A stretch of DNA of 64,000 bases from Candidatus Viadribacter manganicus (GCF_001679665.1 NZ_CP013244.1:372001-436000); one strand, 5' to 3'; positions 28,321-38,233 are shown, counted from the first letter of the stretch. Translations and numbers: made by a program. Notes: generated by a model from the sequence alone, not told the origin.

Positions 28321-29241
28321 TTAGTCGACGTAATATGTCGCCATCCCGGCGCCCTGCGGTTGGCCCGCATTGAGCGGCGCCATTGCCTCCGCCCACGCCC
28401 TCGCGCACGCGGACGCTTCTGCATCGCTCACGACGCAATCGATGAATGCGCCATAGGCGCTGCGCCACGCATCGAACCCAGCGCGCGTCATGGGCGCGCC
28501 GTGTCCGGGGATTACGGTCTGAAATGGCGTCGCCCAGACTTCATCCAACGCCTCCCGCCAACGCTGCGGACATGCCGTCTCGAAGAAGGGCGCAGGAAAC
28601 GTCACGAGATCGCCAATCACGGCGGTGCGTGTGCGCCGATCGTAGAGCCAGACGTCCGCATCAGTCACAGCTCCGTTCGTGACGCGGACATCGAAACGGC
28701 GCCCGCCAATACGCATACGCTGTGAGCGATCAATCAAGACGTCCGGCCGCAGCACGTCGCTTGCGGCCATGGTGCTCAAAAAGATCTGAACCTCTTCGCG
28801 CTGCACCGGACTGATTTCGCCGCCCGCCAACATCGTGCGCGCGTCGTCCATATTTCGAACTAAAAAGCCACCCGGCGCGATCACACGATCAACCGCGCTG
28901 GTCGTATAGACACGCGCTTCAGGATACGCGGCCTTGAGGCGCCCATTGCCGCTCGAATGATCCAGATGCCAATGCGTGTTGACGATGCCCGCGATCGGCC
29001 GCCTCCGCTCACGTGCGTAGGCCAAGATCGCATCGCTGTGCCAAGCATGGCGGCCGGTGTCGACGACGACCGAGCCCTGTGGCGCATCGAAGATAACCGT
29101 ATTGCCATCAGGCCCTCGCTCGGGCTCGAAGCCGCCTTGCTGCACATGCACACCAGGCGCAACCTCGCGAATAGGCGGAACGACGGGGCTTTGGCTCGCC
29201 AGTTGGGCGATCAGCAGCAGGGGCAACAGCATGTCGCGCAC
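28321..29241 (-). CDS. secreted MBL-fold metallohydrolase
   Basis: A 306-residue metallo-beta-lactamase-fold protein with an N-terminal signal peptide (MLLPLLLIAQLASQSP). The zinc motif THWHLDHS is at about 89-96, a later His is in GHGAPMT, and Asp in DLVTF could bridge the metals. It is probably periplasmic. Substrates of such stand-alone members vary widely (lactones, thioesters, phosphates); I cannot tell. It faces radA (convergent, about 45 nt) and is divergent from cvpA. The start may be three codons downstream. Confidence 0.8.
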   Translation of the reverse strand: MRDMLLPLLLIAQLASQSPVVPPIREVAPGVHVQQGGFEPERGPDGNTVIFDAPQGSVVVDTGRHAWHSDAILAYARERRRPIAGIVNTHWHLDHSSGNGRLKAAYPEARVYTTSAVDRVIAPGGFLVRNMDDARTMLAGGEISPVQREEVQIFLSTMAASDVLRPDVLIDRSQRMRIGGRRFDVRVTNGAVTDADVWLYDRRTRTAVIGDLVTFPAPFFETACPQRWREALDEVWATPFQTVIPGHGAPMTRAGFDAWRSAYGAFIDCVVSDAEASACARAWAEAMAPLNAGQPQGAGMATYYVD

Positions 29242-29400
29242 CCTCCGCTCATTCGGCGCACGAAACGCTCACAGGTTCGACCAGCCGTCACAACGCTGCG
29301 ACTGCCCTCTAGCGGCGCGAGGCGCCTTCCCAAGGCCCTGTCAGCCGTTTAATCCAGTTCCCAGGGACGCGCCCAGAAACGGGGCAGCAGGGAGTGGCGG

Positions 29401-29997
29401 ATGGATCTCGGCTTCACTTGGTTCGACTTCGCCGCCTTGGTCGTCCTCGGCTTGTCCGGGGTCATGGCGTTCGCCCGCGGTTTGATCCGCGAAATGTTCT
29501 CCGTCATCGCCTTCATCGGCGCGGCTGTAGCTGGCTACTTCTTTTCAGGGATCCTCGCTCCGATTGTGGAGAGCACCACCCCTCTTTCCGGATGGCTTGC
29601 AGCGGTTGCCGGTGGCCTGATCGTTTTCCTGGTGGTTTTCGTCGTGATCACCGTGGTGGTCTCTTCGGTGGCCAAACAAGCCCATCAATCAACGGAAATC
29701 GGCTCTTTTGACCGCGCTGCAGGCTTGGCGTTCGGCATCCTGCGCGGTGTTCTGGTCGTCTCGCTGCTCGTACTGGTGATCCGCGGCAATACGCCGGAAC
29801 GTGAAACTCCAGCAAATCCTGCAGAAGACGCCATTCGCGGCGCGCGGACCTATCCTATATACGACAGCGTAGCCAATACGCTTGAGATCATCTTGCCACG
29901 GGCCGGCGCGCGCGCCCGTGATATTATCGAACGCAGAGAAGGCGAGTCGGCGCCAATACCGCCGGCAGAGCCAGAAACCCAGGCCCCACCCACCTGA
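29401..29997 (+). CDS. cvpA: CvpA-family membrane protein
   Basis: A 198-residue protein with four hydrophobic segments: WFDFAALVVLGLSGVMAFARG, a second near 33-55, a third near 62-90 and a fourth near 105-130, then a polar, proline-rich C-terminal tail. The family motif DRAAGLAFGILRGVLVV is visible. The cvpA-purF pair is widely conserved in Proteobacteria. Its exact role in envelope integrity is not settled. Only 7 nt separate it from purF. Confidence 0.9.
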   Translation: MDLGFTWFDFAALVVLGLSGVMAFARGLIREMFSVIAFIGAAVAGYFFSGILAPIVESTTPLSGWLAAVAGGLIVFLVVFVVITVVVSSVAKQAHQSTEIGSFDRAAGLAFGILRGVLVVSLLVLVIRGNTPERETPANPAEDAIRGARTYPIYDSVANTLEIILPRAGARARDIIERREGESAPIPPAEPETQAPPT

Positions 29998-30004
29998 GGA
30001 CCAC

Positions 30005-31531
30005 ATGACCGCCGAGCGCCACTCCCTCCACTTTCAGTCGGCGCCCGGAGACCCGGTCGACAAATGGGAACACGACGATAAGCCCCGCGAAGAGTGCGGC
30101 GTGTTCGGCGTGTTCGGCTCAGAAGACGCATCCGTCCTGACAGCGCTCGGCCTCCACGGCCTGCAGCATCGCGGCCAAGAAGGCTGCGGCATCGTCAGCT
30201 ATGACGGCGCTCAGTTCTATCACGAGCGCTACCTCGGCCTCGTTGGCGAGCACTTTGCGGGCGGCGACGTTCCCAAGCGCATGCCGGGTACATCGGCCAT
30301 CGGCCACACCCGCTACGCCACCGCAGGCGGCACCATCCTCCGCAACGTCCAGCCGCTCTTCGCCGATCTCGCGTTGGGCGGCTTTGCAGTCGCGCACAAC
30401 GGCAACCTCACCAACGCCGTCGATCTCCGCGACAGGCTCGTTCAGAACGGCTCGATCTTCCAATCGACCTCCGACACCGAGTGCATTCTGCAGCTGATCG
30501 CGAAGTCAAAGAAGCCGCGCGTTGTCGAGCGATTCGTTGAAGCCCTGCACGATATCGAAGGCGCCTACGCGCTCGTCGCGCTCACCGAGAACATGATGAT
30601 CGGCGCGCGCGATCCGATCGGCATTCGTCCGCTCGTGCTCGGCGAAAGCGCCGGCGCCATGATCCTCGCATCCGAGACCTGCGCGCTCGACATGATCGGC
30701 GCCCGCTTCGTGCGTTCCATTGAGCCTGGCGAAATCGTCGTCATTACCCGCGCCAAGGACGGTAAGGTCACCGTCGACAGCCACTTCCCGTTCCCGCGCC
30801 GCAAAGCGCGCCCCTGCATTTTCGAGTTCGTTTATTTCTGCCGCCCGGACTCAGTCGTCGAAGGCCGTAGCGTCTACGAAATTCGTAAGCGCATGGGCCG
30901 CAGGCTCGCGCAAGAGACCGGCGTCGAAGCGGACGTCATCGTTCCTGTGCCTGACTCAGGCGTTCCCGCCGCGATGGGCTTTGCCGCCGAGAGTGGGGTC
31001 CCCTACGAGCTCGGCATCATCCGCAACCACTATGTCGGGCGCACCTTCATTCAGCCGAAGCAGGAAATCCGTGCGCTCGGCGTGCGCCTCAAGCACTCAG
31101 CCAATCGCGACGTGATCCGCGGCAAGCGCGTCGTCCTCGTCGACGACTCGATCGTGCGCGGCACCACGTCACGCAAGATCGTTCAGATGGTGCGCGAGGC
31201 TGGCGCCAAGGAAATCCACCTCCGCAGCGCCTCACCGCCCATCAAGCACCCTGACTTCTACGGCATCGACATGCCTGCGGTGTCCGAACTGATGGCGGCG
31301 CAAATGACGCTGGAGGAAATGCGCAAGTCACTTGAAGTCGACAGTCTCGGCTTTCTCTCTGTCGATGGACTTTACTCGGCGATGGGCGAAACCAAGCGCG
31401 ATGCGCTCAACCCGCAATTCACCGACCACGCCTTCACCGGCGACTATCCGACCCCGCTGCTCGACTACAATAACGGCCGCACCGGCCGTGAATCGCAGCT
31501 GCCGCTGATCACCGAAAATGCCGCGGAATGA
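30005..31531 (+). CDS. purF: amidophosphoribosyltransferase
   Basis: A 508-residue first enzyme of purine synthesis: it transfers ammonia from glutamine to PRPP to give phosphoribosylamine. The mature nucleophile is Cys31 (EECGVFGVFG), so a 30-residue propeptide must be removed, longer than in E. coli. The PRPP site VVLVDDSIVRGTT is intact. Start at 30005 follows the cvpA stop by 7 nt. It overlaps the SDR gene by 4 nt (ATGA). Confidence 0.95.
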   Translation: MTAERHSLHFQSAPGDPVDKWEHDDKPREECGVFGVFGSEDASVLTALGLHGLQHRGQEGCGIVSYDGAQFYHERYLGLVGEHFAGGDVPKRMPGTSAIGHTRYATAGGTILRNVQPLFADLALGGFAVAHNGNLTNAVDLRDRLVQNGSIFQSTSDTECILQLIAKSKKPRVVERFVEALHDIEGAYALVALTENMMIGARDPIGIRPLVLGESAGAMILASETCALDMIGARFVRSIEPGEIVVITRAKDGKVTVDSHFPFPRRKARPCIFEFVYFCRPDSVVEGRSVYEIRKRMGRRLAQETGVEADVIVPVPDSGVPAAMGFAAESGVPYELGIIRNHYVGRTFIQPKQEIRALGVRLKHSANRDVIRGKRVVLVDDSIVRGTTSRKIVQMVREAGAKEIHLRSASPPIKHPDFYGIDMPAVSELMAAQMTLEEMRKSLEVDSLGFLSVDGLYSAMGETKRDALNPQFTDHAFTGDYPTPLLDYNNGRTGRESQLPLITENAAE

Positions 31532-32247
31532 GCGGCGCCAATACCAAACGCCTCGCGCTCGTCACGGGCGCGTCGCGCGGCATTGGCCGCGCCGTAGCGC
31601 TGGAGCTGGCGCGGCAAAACTGGCGCGTGATCGCGGTCGCCCGTGCGCAGAAGGCGCTTGAAAAGCTCGACGACGACATCCGCGCGCTCGGCGGCGAAGC
31701 AACCCTGATCCCGCTTGACCTCCGCGACGGTTCGGCGATCGACCAACTTGCCGCGCCGCTCTTCGAACGCTTCGGCAAGCTCGATGGACTTGCCGCTTGC
31801 GCCGGTGCGCTAGGCTCGCTGACACCCGCGCATCAAGCGACGCCCGCGATCATCGACGAGACGATCCAAGTCAATTACCTCGCGAACCAGCGCCTTATTC
31901 GCGCGCTACATCCGCTACTGCGCGAGTCCGATGCCGGCCGAGCCGTCTTCCTGACATCCGGCGCCTCAAAAAACCCACGCGCCTATTGGGCGCCCTACGC
32001 AGCCTCGAAAGCCGCGCTCGACGCGCTCGTAATCTCGTGGGCAGCGGAAATCGGCAACATCACACCGATGCGCGCCAACCTCTTCAACCCGGGCCCGACG
32101 CGCACCTCTATGCGCGCCAAGGCTTTCCCCGGTGAAGATCCGATGACGCTGCCGGCGCCTGAAGAGGTCGCACCGTCGGTCGTTCAGATGCTGCAGCCCA
32201 GCTACAACGAGAACGGCGCCTGGGTTCAGTTCGAACGCGCCTCTTAA
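31528..32247 (+). CDS. short-chain dehydrogenase/reductase
   Basis: A 239-residue SDR. The cofactor motif TGASRGIGR near the N-terminus, then CAGALG (in place of NNAG), a catalytic Ser in LTSGASKN and YAASKAALD for Tyr and Lys. It is linked to purF by an ATGA overlap, a position often held by this SDR in alphaproteobacteria. Substrate unknown. 9 to 15 nt separate it from the flavoprotein gene downstream. Confidence 0.88.
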   Translation: MSGANTKRLALVTGASRGIGRAVALELARQNWRVIAVARAQKALEKLDDDIRALGGEATLIPLDLRDGSAIDQLAAPLFERFGKLDGLAACAGALGSLTPAHQATPAIIDETIQVNYLANQRLIRALHPLLRESDAGRAVFLTSGASKNPRAYWAPYAASKAALDALVISWAAEIGNITPMRANLFNPGPTRTSMRAKAFPGEDPMTLPAPEEVAPSVVQMLQPSYNENGAWVQFERAS

Positions 32248-32262
32248 AGACGCCGTTTGGCG

Positions 32263-33441
32263 ATGATTTATGACGCGATCATCATCGGAGGCGGCGCTGC
32301 AGGCCTCTATTGCGCGCTGCATGCCGGACGGCGCGGCAAGCGCGTTCTCATCATCGAACATAACACAGAAGTCGGCGCGAAGATTTTGATCTCAGGCGGC
32401 GGCCGGTGCAACTTCACCAATCTCAACGCCGCGCCCGATCGCTTCCTGTCCGCCAATCCGCACTTTGCCCGCTCGGCTCTCGCCCGTCACACACAAGCGG
32501 ACTTTGTCGGCCTCGTTGAGAAGCACCGCATCGCGTTTTACGAAAAGACGCTCGGTCAGCTCTTTTGCGAGGGACCGCGCTCGTCGCGCAAGGTCGTGCA
32601 GATGCTGCTTGATGAGTGCGCCGCGAATGGGGTTGCGATCCGCATTGCTTGCAGCGTCACCAGTATCGAGCGCGCCGAACGCTTCAAGGTCGAAACCACA
32701 CAAGGCGCCTTTGAAGCCAACGTCCTCATCATCGCCACGGGCGGACTACCAATCCCGAAACTCGGCGCAACTGGCTTTGCCTTCGATGTCGCCAAGAAAT
32801 TCGGTATCCCGATTGTGGCGACGCGTCCTGCGCTCGTTCCGCTCACGTTCGACGCGGACGATCTTAGCGCTATGCAGCCGCTGAGTGGCGTTTCGACTGA
32901 GATCATAGCCTCTCTGGGCAAAGCCGCTTTCCGCGAAGCGGCGCTCGTCACGCATCGCGGCCTATCCGGCCCGGCGATCCTACAAATCTCGTCCTACTGG
33001 TCTGATCCATCGCAACAGATCAAAATCGATTGGCTTCCAGGCGTCAAAGACGATGTCTTAGTCGCGATAAAACGCGAACGCCCTTTGATCCTACCTAAAA
33101 CCGCGCTCGCCATGCGTCTGCCCGAACGGCTCGCAACGGCGCTCGCCGCCGATCAGCCGCCCCGTCCACTCGGAGAGTGGAAGGACGATGCGCTGATTGC
33201 CTTTACGCGGAGCAAGCTCAAAGGCGACCTCATCAAAGTCAGCGGCACCGAAGGCTACGCCAAGGCCGAAGTGATGGCTGGCGGCATCGATACCAACGCT
33301 TTGTCCCAACAAAGCATGGAAACGCGCGCCGCACCCGGCCTCTTCTTCATCGGCGAAGCGGTCGACGTCACGGGCTGGCTGGGCGGCTACAATTTCCAGT
33401 GGGCCTGGTCGAGCGCATGGGCCGCAGCTCAAGCGCTCTGA
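32263..33441 (+). CDS. YhiN/HI0933-family FAD-dependent oxidoreductase
   Basis: A 392-residue flavoprotein. The N-terminus DAIIIGGGAAGLYCALHAGRRGKRV is the FAD dinucleotide fold; SGGGRCNFTN near 45-54 is the family signature; the C-terminal VTGWLGGYNFQWAWSSAWAAA closes the FAD site. ATG 32263 is preferred to the TTG 6 nt upstream. Function of this family (sometimes called BaiN-like) is mostly unknown. Converges on the membrane protein gene next door with a 13-nt overlap. Confidence 0.88.
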   Translation: MIYDAIIIGGGAAGLYCALHAGRRGKRVLIIEHNTEVGAKILISGGGRCNFTNLNAAPDRFLSANPHFARSALARHTQADFVGLVEKHRIAFYEKTLGQLFCEGPRSSRKVVQMLLDECAANGVAIRIACSVTSIERAERFKVETTQGAFEANVLIIATGGLPIPKLGATGFAFDVAKKFGIPIVATRPALVPLTFDADDLSAMQPLSGVSTEIIASLGKAAFREAALVTHRGLSGPAILQISSYWSDPSQQIKIDWLPGVKDDVLVAIKRERPLILPKTALAMRLPERLATALAADQPPRPLGEWKDDALIAFTRSKLKGDLIKVSGTEGYAKAEVMAGGIDTNALSQQSMETRAAPGLFFIGEAVDVTGWLGGYNFQWAWSSAWAAAQAL

Positions 33442-33971
33442 GGCGCGAACCGCTTCGCTATTAGCGCAATCGGGACGCCGACCAACAAAGTGTGCGTGAA
33501 GATCGTCGCCGGAATCAGCCACGGATAACGCGGATCCCAGTGCGGACGAATGTCGCTGAAAGATTCACGTAGGCGCGATGAAATTTCACCGAGGCTGGTA
33601 GCGAAGTGTCCGTCGCCGCCCGCCGCCGACAACGGCGCTACGACATAGTTCATAGCCACGTAGAGAACGAGGCCATAGATGAAGCCCCAAAGAATGGCCT
33701 TATCCGTCAGCGCACGAAACCGTTGCGCCGCGACTACGTAAACCGCCGCCATCAAAGTCGCGATCAAGAGGTGGGAGGCAATCCCGAGCATGGCGGAGTC
33801 CAATCCGCCCGCGCGCGATGCTTCACGTCCAAGCCAGCCGGCAGCCACCGATTGCAGGACTTCCTGCGGCGTCAGGCCATAGCTCATCGGCCCATAGACG
33901 ATGAAGGCGTAGACGATGTCGAGCGCACCGGCGATCAGCCCGCCAAGCAAGATTCCCCAAAGAATTCGCAT
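33429..33971 (-). CDS. membrane protein of unknown function
   Basis: A 180-residue protein with four likely membrane helices: residues 3-28, about 63-82, about 92-112 and about 150-172, with an Arg- and Ser-rich loop (LGEISSRLRESFSDIRPHWD) between the last two. I do not recognise a family. It has a plain ATG with no strong ribosome site seen. It overlaps the flavoprotein gene on the other strand by 13 nt. Confidence 0.68.
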   Translation of the reverse strand: MRILWGILLGGLIAGALDIVYAFIVYGPMSYGLTPQEVLQSVAAGWLGREASRAGGLDSAMLGIASHLLIATLMAAVYVVAAQRFRALTDKAILWGFIYGLVLYVAMNYVVAPLSAAGGDGHFATSLGEISSRLRESFSDIRPHWDPRYPWLIPATIFTHTLLVGVPIALIAKRFAPQSA

Positions 33972-34055
33972 CGTTAGCTCCCTCGCTGCGCCGACCTAAT
34001 CGCGCTCTTCCGCTGCCCGCTAGCGAAATGCGATGGGTTGCGCGATGCTGGGGTC

Positions 34056-34745
34056 ATGATCCGTACTCTCGCTGGCGCTCTGTTCGGCTTAGTACTTTGC
34101 CTATCGCCCGCACTCGCGCAGACGCAAGTTGCGCCTGGGCAGGCGAGCGAGTTCTCGCAAACCCATCTCGACGCCTCGCGGCACTATGTGAGCACGCTTC
34201 TCCTAGACACCGGCGTACTTTCGGAAGTCTCGCTCGTCGCGTTCAACATCGTGATGCCGACCGTGCGCCAAGCGTTGCGCACATCTGCGTTCTTCGTGTC
34301 GCTACCGCCCGAACGGCAACAGGCGATGTTCGACTATCTTACAAACTCGGGCCCGGTTTTGCAGGAAGAAGTTCTTCGCGGCGCGCCACAGCTCGTCGAG
34401 CAGTTCGCGCCCCGGTTCGCGGCTTTGTTCAGCGAGGCTGAACTCAACGACATCACGGCCTTCATGCGTACCGCGGTCGGCGGCTCGGCTTTCTTGAAGT
34501 ACGTCCTCGCGGGCGCGACCCGCGCGCCGCCCGAACTCACCGCAGAGGAAACCTCAGCACTAGAGACGTTCGCTGAGACGCCGGGGGGCATCGCCTTCGG
34601 CGCACGCGCGAGTGAACTTGGACCGCTGATGCGCGAACTCGGCTACACCGCGACGTCCGCACCGCATGTCCGAGCCCGGCTGGAGCGCGACATGTGCGAA
34701 ATCGCCGGACCAGAATGCCCCGACGCTTGGCGCAGCGACCTCTAG
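34056..34745 (+). CDS. secreted DUF2059-like protein
   Basis: A 229-residue protein with a clear signal peptide (IRTLAGALFGLVLCLSPALAQ). The mature part is helical, with LSEAELNDITAFMRTAVGGSAFLKY resembling the DUF2059 core, which in characterised-free families is always secreted. Two cysteines near the C-terminus (DMCEIAGPECPDAW) could form a disulfide. Start at ATG 34056 is just before the signal peptide. Its stop abuts the der stop, so the two are directly convergent. Confidence 0.68.
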   Translation: MIRTLAGALFGLVLCLSPALAQTQVAPGQASEFSQTHLDASRHYVSTLLLDTGVLSEVSLVAFNIVMPTVRQALRTSAFFVSLPPERQQAMFDYLTNSGPVLQEEVLRGAPQLVEQFAPRFAALFSEAELNDITAFMRTAVGGSAFLKYVLAGATRAPPELTAEETSALETFAETPGGIAFGARASELGPLMRELGYTATSAPHVRARLERDMCEIAGPECPDAWRSDL

Positions 34746-36086
34746 TTATTTTTCTTCATCCGCGAAGGGGTTTTTGCCCGCCTTCACGATCAGGCGGATC
34801 GGCGCAGCGTGGAGGTCGAAAGCATCACGCAAGCCGTTTACGAGATAGCGCTTGTAACTTTCCGGCATCTCTTCGGCCCGCGACGCGATCAGCACGAATG
34901 TCGGCGGACGAGCTTTGATCTGCGTCATGTAACGCGGCTTGATGCGCTTGCCGCCGACAGCAGGCGGCGGGTGGCGTGCGATGGTCGCGTAGAGCCACTC
35001 GTTCAAGTCTTTGGTTTTGACCCGCGCCGTCCAGTCTTCGTGCGCGTCTTCAACTGCATGCATCAACCGGTCGAGGCCTACGCCTGATTGCGCAGCGACA
35101 GTCACCAGCGGCGCGCCGCGTGCTTGCGGCAGGCTTTCGCGCGCGACCAGTTTCAACTCTTCAAAGTGCGCGCGTGGATCTTCGATCGTGTCCCACTTCG
35201 ACAAACAGAAAACCAGCGAACGGCCCTCCCGCACCACCAGGTCCGCGATCGAGAGATCCTGCTTCTCGAACGCCTCGTTGGCGTCCATCACCAAGATGCA
35301 AATATCGGCGAACTTCAGCGCATGCAGAGAGTCGCCAACAGACATGCGCTCAAGCTTAGCTTGCACTTTGGCGCGCTTGCGCATGCCGGCCGTATCGACG
35401 AGGCGGAACTTCTTGCCGCGCCATTCCCAATCAATGGCGATCGAGTCGCGCGTGATCCCCGCTTCCGGCCCCACCAGCAGCCGATCTTCGCCGATCAGCG
35501 CATTCACCAGCGTCGATTTCCCCGCGTTCGGGCGGCCAATGATCGCGACATTGATCGGGCGCTGCGGCTTCGGCGCATCCGGATCGGGCGGCGCGCGCTC
35601 ATGGGCCATGATGGCGGCGTAGAGTTCGGACATGCCTTCGCCGTGCTCGGCCGAGAGCGGAATGGGATCACCCAGCCCAAGCGCATACGCTTCCGTGATG
35701 CCGACATCGCCGGCGCGACCTTCGACCTTGTTGGCGGCGAGTACGACGGGCTTATCCGCCCGGCGAAGCAACGCCGCAAACGCCTCATCCATCGGCAACA
35801 CGCCGGTGCGCGCATCGATGAGAAACAAAATGACGTCAGCATCGCGGATCGCGAATTCGGTTTGCTGACGCATCCGCGCTTCCAACGAAGAATCGGTGGC
35901 GTCTTCGAAGCCGGCCGTGTCGATCAGGACAAAGTCGAGATCGCCCAAGCGCCCCTTCGCCTCGCGGCGATCACGCGTGACTCCAGGCGTATCATCAACG
36001 ATCGCGAGCTTTTTGCCCGCGAGCCTGTTGAAGAGCGTGGACTTGCCGACATTCGGCCGCCCGACGATCGCGAGCTTGATCGTCAT
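34746..36086 (-). CDS. der: ribosome biogenesis GTPase Der
   Basis: A 446-residue protein with two GTPase domains in tandem and a C-terminal KH-like domain, needed for 50S assembly. The first P-loop GRPNVGKSTLFN is at 9-20 and the second GRPNAGKSTLVN at about 185; DTAGFED and DTAGMRK are the switch II regions. Length is normal. It lies 13 nt downstream of bamB; the yfgM-bamB-der order matches gammaproteobacteria. Confidence 0.96.
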   Translation of the reverse strand: MTIKLAIVGRPNVGKSTLFNRLAGKKLAIVDDTPGVTRDRREAKGRLGDLDFVLIDTAGFEDATDSSLEARMRQQTEFAIRDADVILFLIDARTGVLPMDEAFAALLRRADKPVVLAANKVEGRAGDVGITEAYALGLGDPIPLSAEHGEGMSELYAAIMAHERAPPDPDAPKPQRPINVAIIGRPNAGKSTLVNALIGEDRLLVGPEAGITRDSIAIDWEWRGKKFRLVDTAGMRKRAKVQAKLERMSVGDSLHALKFADICILVMDANEAFEKQDLSIADLVVREGRSLVFCLSKWDTIEDPRAHFEELKLVARESLPQARGAPLVTVAAQSGVGLDRLMHAVEDAHEDWTARVKTKDLNEWLYATIARHPPPAVGGKRIKPRYMTQIKARPPTFVLIASRAEEMPESYKRYLVNGLRDAFDLHAAPIRLIVKAGKNPFADEEK

Positions 36087-36099
36087 GAGCGGCCAGACA

Positions 36100-37458
36100 T
36101 CAATGCAGAACGACGAGACGCGCTTCGTCGGTCACGATGTAGATTTGATCGTTGGCGGCGATCGGCGGAATGAACACGGGCTGGCCGACGTCAGTCGACG
36201 CCAGCGTCTGTCCGTTCGCCGGCGACACCGCCACCACTTCACCTTCCGAGTTCGCGAGCACGAGACGGCCGCCGATCATAATCGGTCCGGTCCAAGCCAC
36301 ACGGCCCTTACGCTCGCCTTCATTGCGATAGCGGCGCAATTGCTGAACCCAAAAGACGTTGCCGGTGCGGCGGTCGAATGCAGCAAGCTCGCCATCGACG
36401 CTGACCGCATAGAGCACGTCGGCCGCAACCCACGGCGTCTGCGTAGACGCGAACGTGCGCGCCCATATGCGTTGACCGCTACGCAGATCGATTGCCGCGA
36501 GAAGGCCCGAGTGGCTCGCCGCATAGGCAGCACCACCATCGATGACCGGACGGCCCGCGATATCGTTGATTGCCGAAAGCGAGTTCACGCGGCCAGCGCG
36601 CGACAGCGAGTCCGACCACAGACGGCGCCCGTTTGCAGAGAGCAGCGCCACCAGTTCACCAGACGCGAACGGGGCAACGACGGTTTCGCCTTCGACGCCA
36701 ACGCTGGGGGCCGAGAGAATACGCGCCGGTTCAGCGATGGCCTGATAGGTCCAGCTGACTTCGCCGGTCGCGGCGTCGAAAGCCATCAGTTCGCTGTCGT
36801 TGGTGACAGCGTACACGCGGTCGCCAGCAACGGTCGGAGCAGATTGGAACGGAGCGCTCGCTTGGGCGCGCCAAATTTCACTTCCGTTTGACGCATCGAG
36901 CGCAACGATGAAGCCAAAGCCGGTCGCCACGTAAACGCGGCCGCCACCGATGGCGACGCCGCCACCACGCGCGACGCGGTCACGTCCTTCGTTCGGGCGC
37001 ACGCGCTCGTCCCAGAGACGATGACCATCGCGCGCGTCGATTGCGTGGACGCGGTGATCGGCATCAAGGAAAAAGAGCGAGCCGTTCGAAATCACTGGCG
37101 GCGCCGCCAGCTTCACACGGCTGTTCGAGCCAGCGCCGAGATTGGCGCGCCAGGCGCGCTCAAGCGTCGCCATTCCGCTCGACTGCGGCGGCGAGTTATC
37201 GGCCGTACCACCCGGTTGGGTCCAATCGCTGACGGCGACGGCCGGCGGCACAGTGATGGTGCGTGACGCATATTCCGGGCTCGGGCGCAGATCCTCTTCG
37301 GCCGAAAGGATCGACTGGCGACCATCCTGCGGCGCAACCGTTTGAGGCGCCTCGCCCCCGTCAAACGGATTGATCGCATCGCCAATGCGGCTCACGGTCG
37401 AGCATGCCGACAGTGCGGCGACCGCCGCCATAATGGCGATAGGACGCAAAGGCTTCAT
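36100..37458 (-). CDS. bamB: outer-membrane assembly lipoprotein BamB-like beta-propeller
   Basis: A 452-residue PQQ-like beta-propeller lipoprotein. Signal peptide ends in a lipobox ALSAC with Cys19; the propeller blades show repeated aWxxtFASTQ or GxxLWxxxV patterns (GHRLWDERV, GSEIWRAQA, GRRLWSDSL, GQRIWARTF). BamB is a scaffold of the BAM complex that folds outer-membrane proteins. Assignment rests on the fold plus the yfgM-bamB-der neighbourhood; sequence identity to E. coli BamB is probably low. ATGA overlap with the YfgM-like gene. Confidence 0.88.
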   Translation of the reverse strand: MKPLRPIAIMAAVAALSACSTVSRIGDAINPFDGGEAPQTVAPQDGRQSILSAEEDLRPSPEYASRTITVPPAVAVSDWTQPGGTADNSPPQSSGMATLERAWRANLGAGSNSRVKLAAPPVISNGSLFFLDADHRVHAIDARDGHRLWDERVRPNEGRDRVARGGGVAIGGGRVYVATGFGFIVALDASNGSEIWRAQASAPFQSAPTVAGDRVYAVTNDSELMAFDAATGEVSWTYQAIAEPARILSAPSVGVEGETVVAPFASGELVALLSANGRRLWSDSLSRAGRVNSLSAINDIAGRPVIDGGAAYAASHSGLLAAIDLRSGQRIWARTFASTQTPWVAADVLYAVSVDGELAAFDRRTGNVFWVQQLRRYRNEGERKGRVAWTGPIMIGGRLVLANSEGEVVAVSPANGQTLASTDVGQPVFIPPIAANDQIYIVTDEARLVVLH

Positions 37459-38177
37459 TTTGTCTCTCCTTCGGATGGCGCAGGCGCTGACGCGCCGTCC
37501 GCTGGTGTTTCTGGTGTTGCTGGCGCAGGGCCAAGCACGCTCAACGCGATCTGCGCGCGTTGACGCAATGAGTCGGGCGCTTCAAACGCCAGCGTGAGCT
37601 GCTCAAGCGTGTCACGCGCAAGTTGTGTCTCGCCAGCTTCCCACGCTTCCACCGCGAGCAATTCCTTCGCGAGATACGAAACGCGCGTATCGGAATCGAT
37701 CAGCGGCTGAAGCCGCGTGCGCAACGCTGCAAAATCTTGAGTGTCGGCTGCAATGTAAGCAGCGCGGATCTGCGCGCTTTCACGCATGATCTGATCCGGC
37801 GCGCTTTCAGCGGCGGAGTCAAAGCCCGCGAGCGCGCCTTCTAGGTCGCCTTGCTGCGCGAGGATGCCCGCATGCTCCATGCGCGCCAGCGTGCGATACG
37901 AACGCGGGCCCTCATTCGAGAGACGCTCGAACTCGGCCTTGGCGCCATCGACGTTGCCGGCTTCGACCAAAGCCTGCGCGGCTGCGAATGCATCAGCATG
38001 ACGGCGCGCAGACGCGACCGTCTGATCGCGCCATACCTGCCAGCCAATCAAGCCGACGATAAAAATTACAAAGACGCCAGCGACGTACGGACCGTACTTG
38101 CGCATAAGACCCATCGCGCGGTCTTGGCGCAGGCTCTCGTCCACTTCATTGACAAAGCTATCGGTTTCGTTGGTCAC
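37455..38177 (-). CDS. YfgM-like TPR membrane protein
   Basis: A 240-residue protein: cytoplasmic N-terminus (DEVDESLRQDRAMGLMRKYG), one membrane helix (PYVAGVFVIFIVGLIGWQVW, about 30-49), then a periplasmic tetratricopeptide-like helical domain and a Pro/Ala-rich tail. YfgM in E. coli helps periplasmic chaperones near the Sec translocon. Neighbour bamB and overlap of 4 nt support this call. 56 nt from panB. Confidence 0.85.
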   Translation of the reverse strand: MTNETDSFVNEVDESLRQDRAMGLMRKYGPYVAGVFVIFIVGLIGWQVWRDQTVASARRHADAFAAAQALVEAGNVDGAKAEFERLSNEGPRSYRTLARMEHAGILAQQGDLEGALAGFDSAAESAPDQIMRESAQIRAAYIAADTQDFAALRTRLQPLIDSDTRVSYLAKELLAVEAWEAGETQLARDTLEQLTLAFEAPDSLRQRAQIALSVLGPAPATPETPADGASAPAPSEGETK

Positions 38178-38233
38178 ACGCGTTCCTGACCCGTCTGGGC
38201 CAGAAAGGCCCGGCCCCCAAAATCGGCGGCAAG

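Noticed and set aside
35088..36173. A 361-codon plus-strand frame
   Set aside because: Antisense to der; no recognisable domain.
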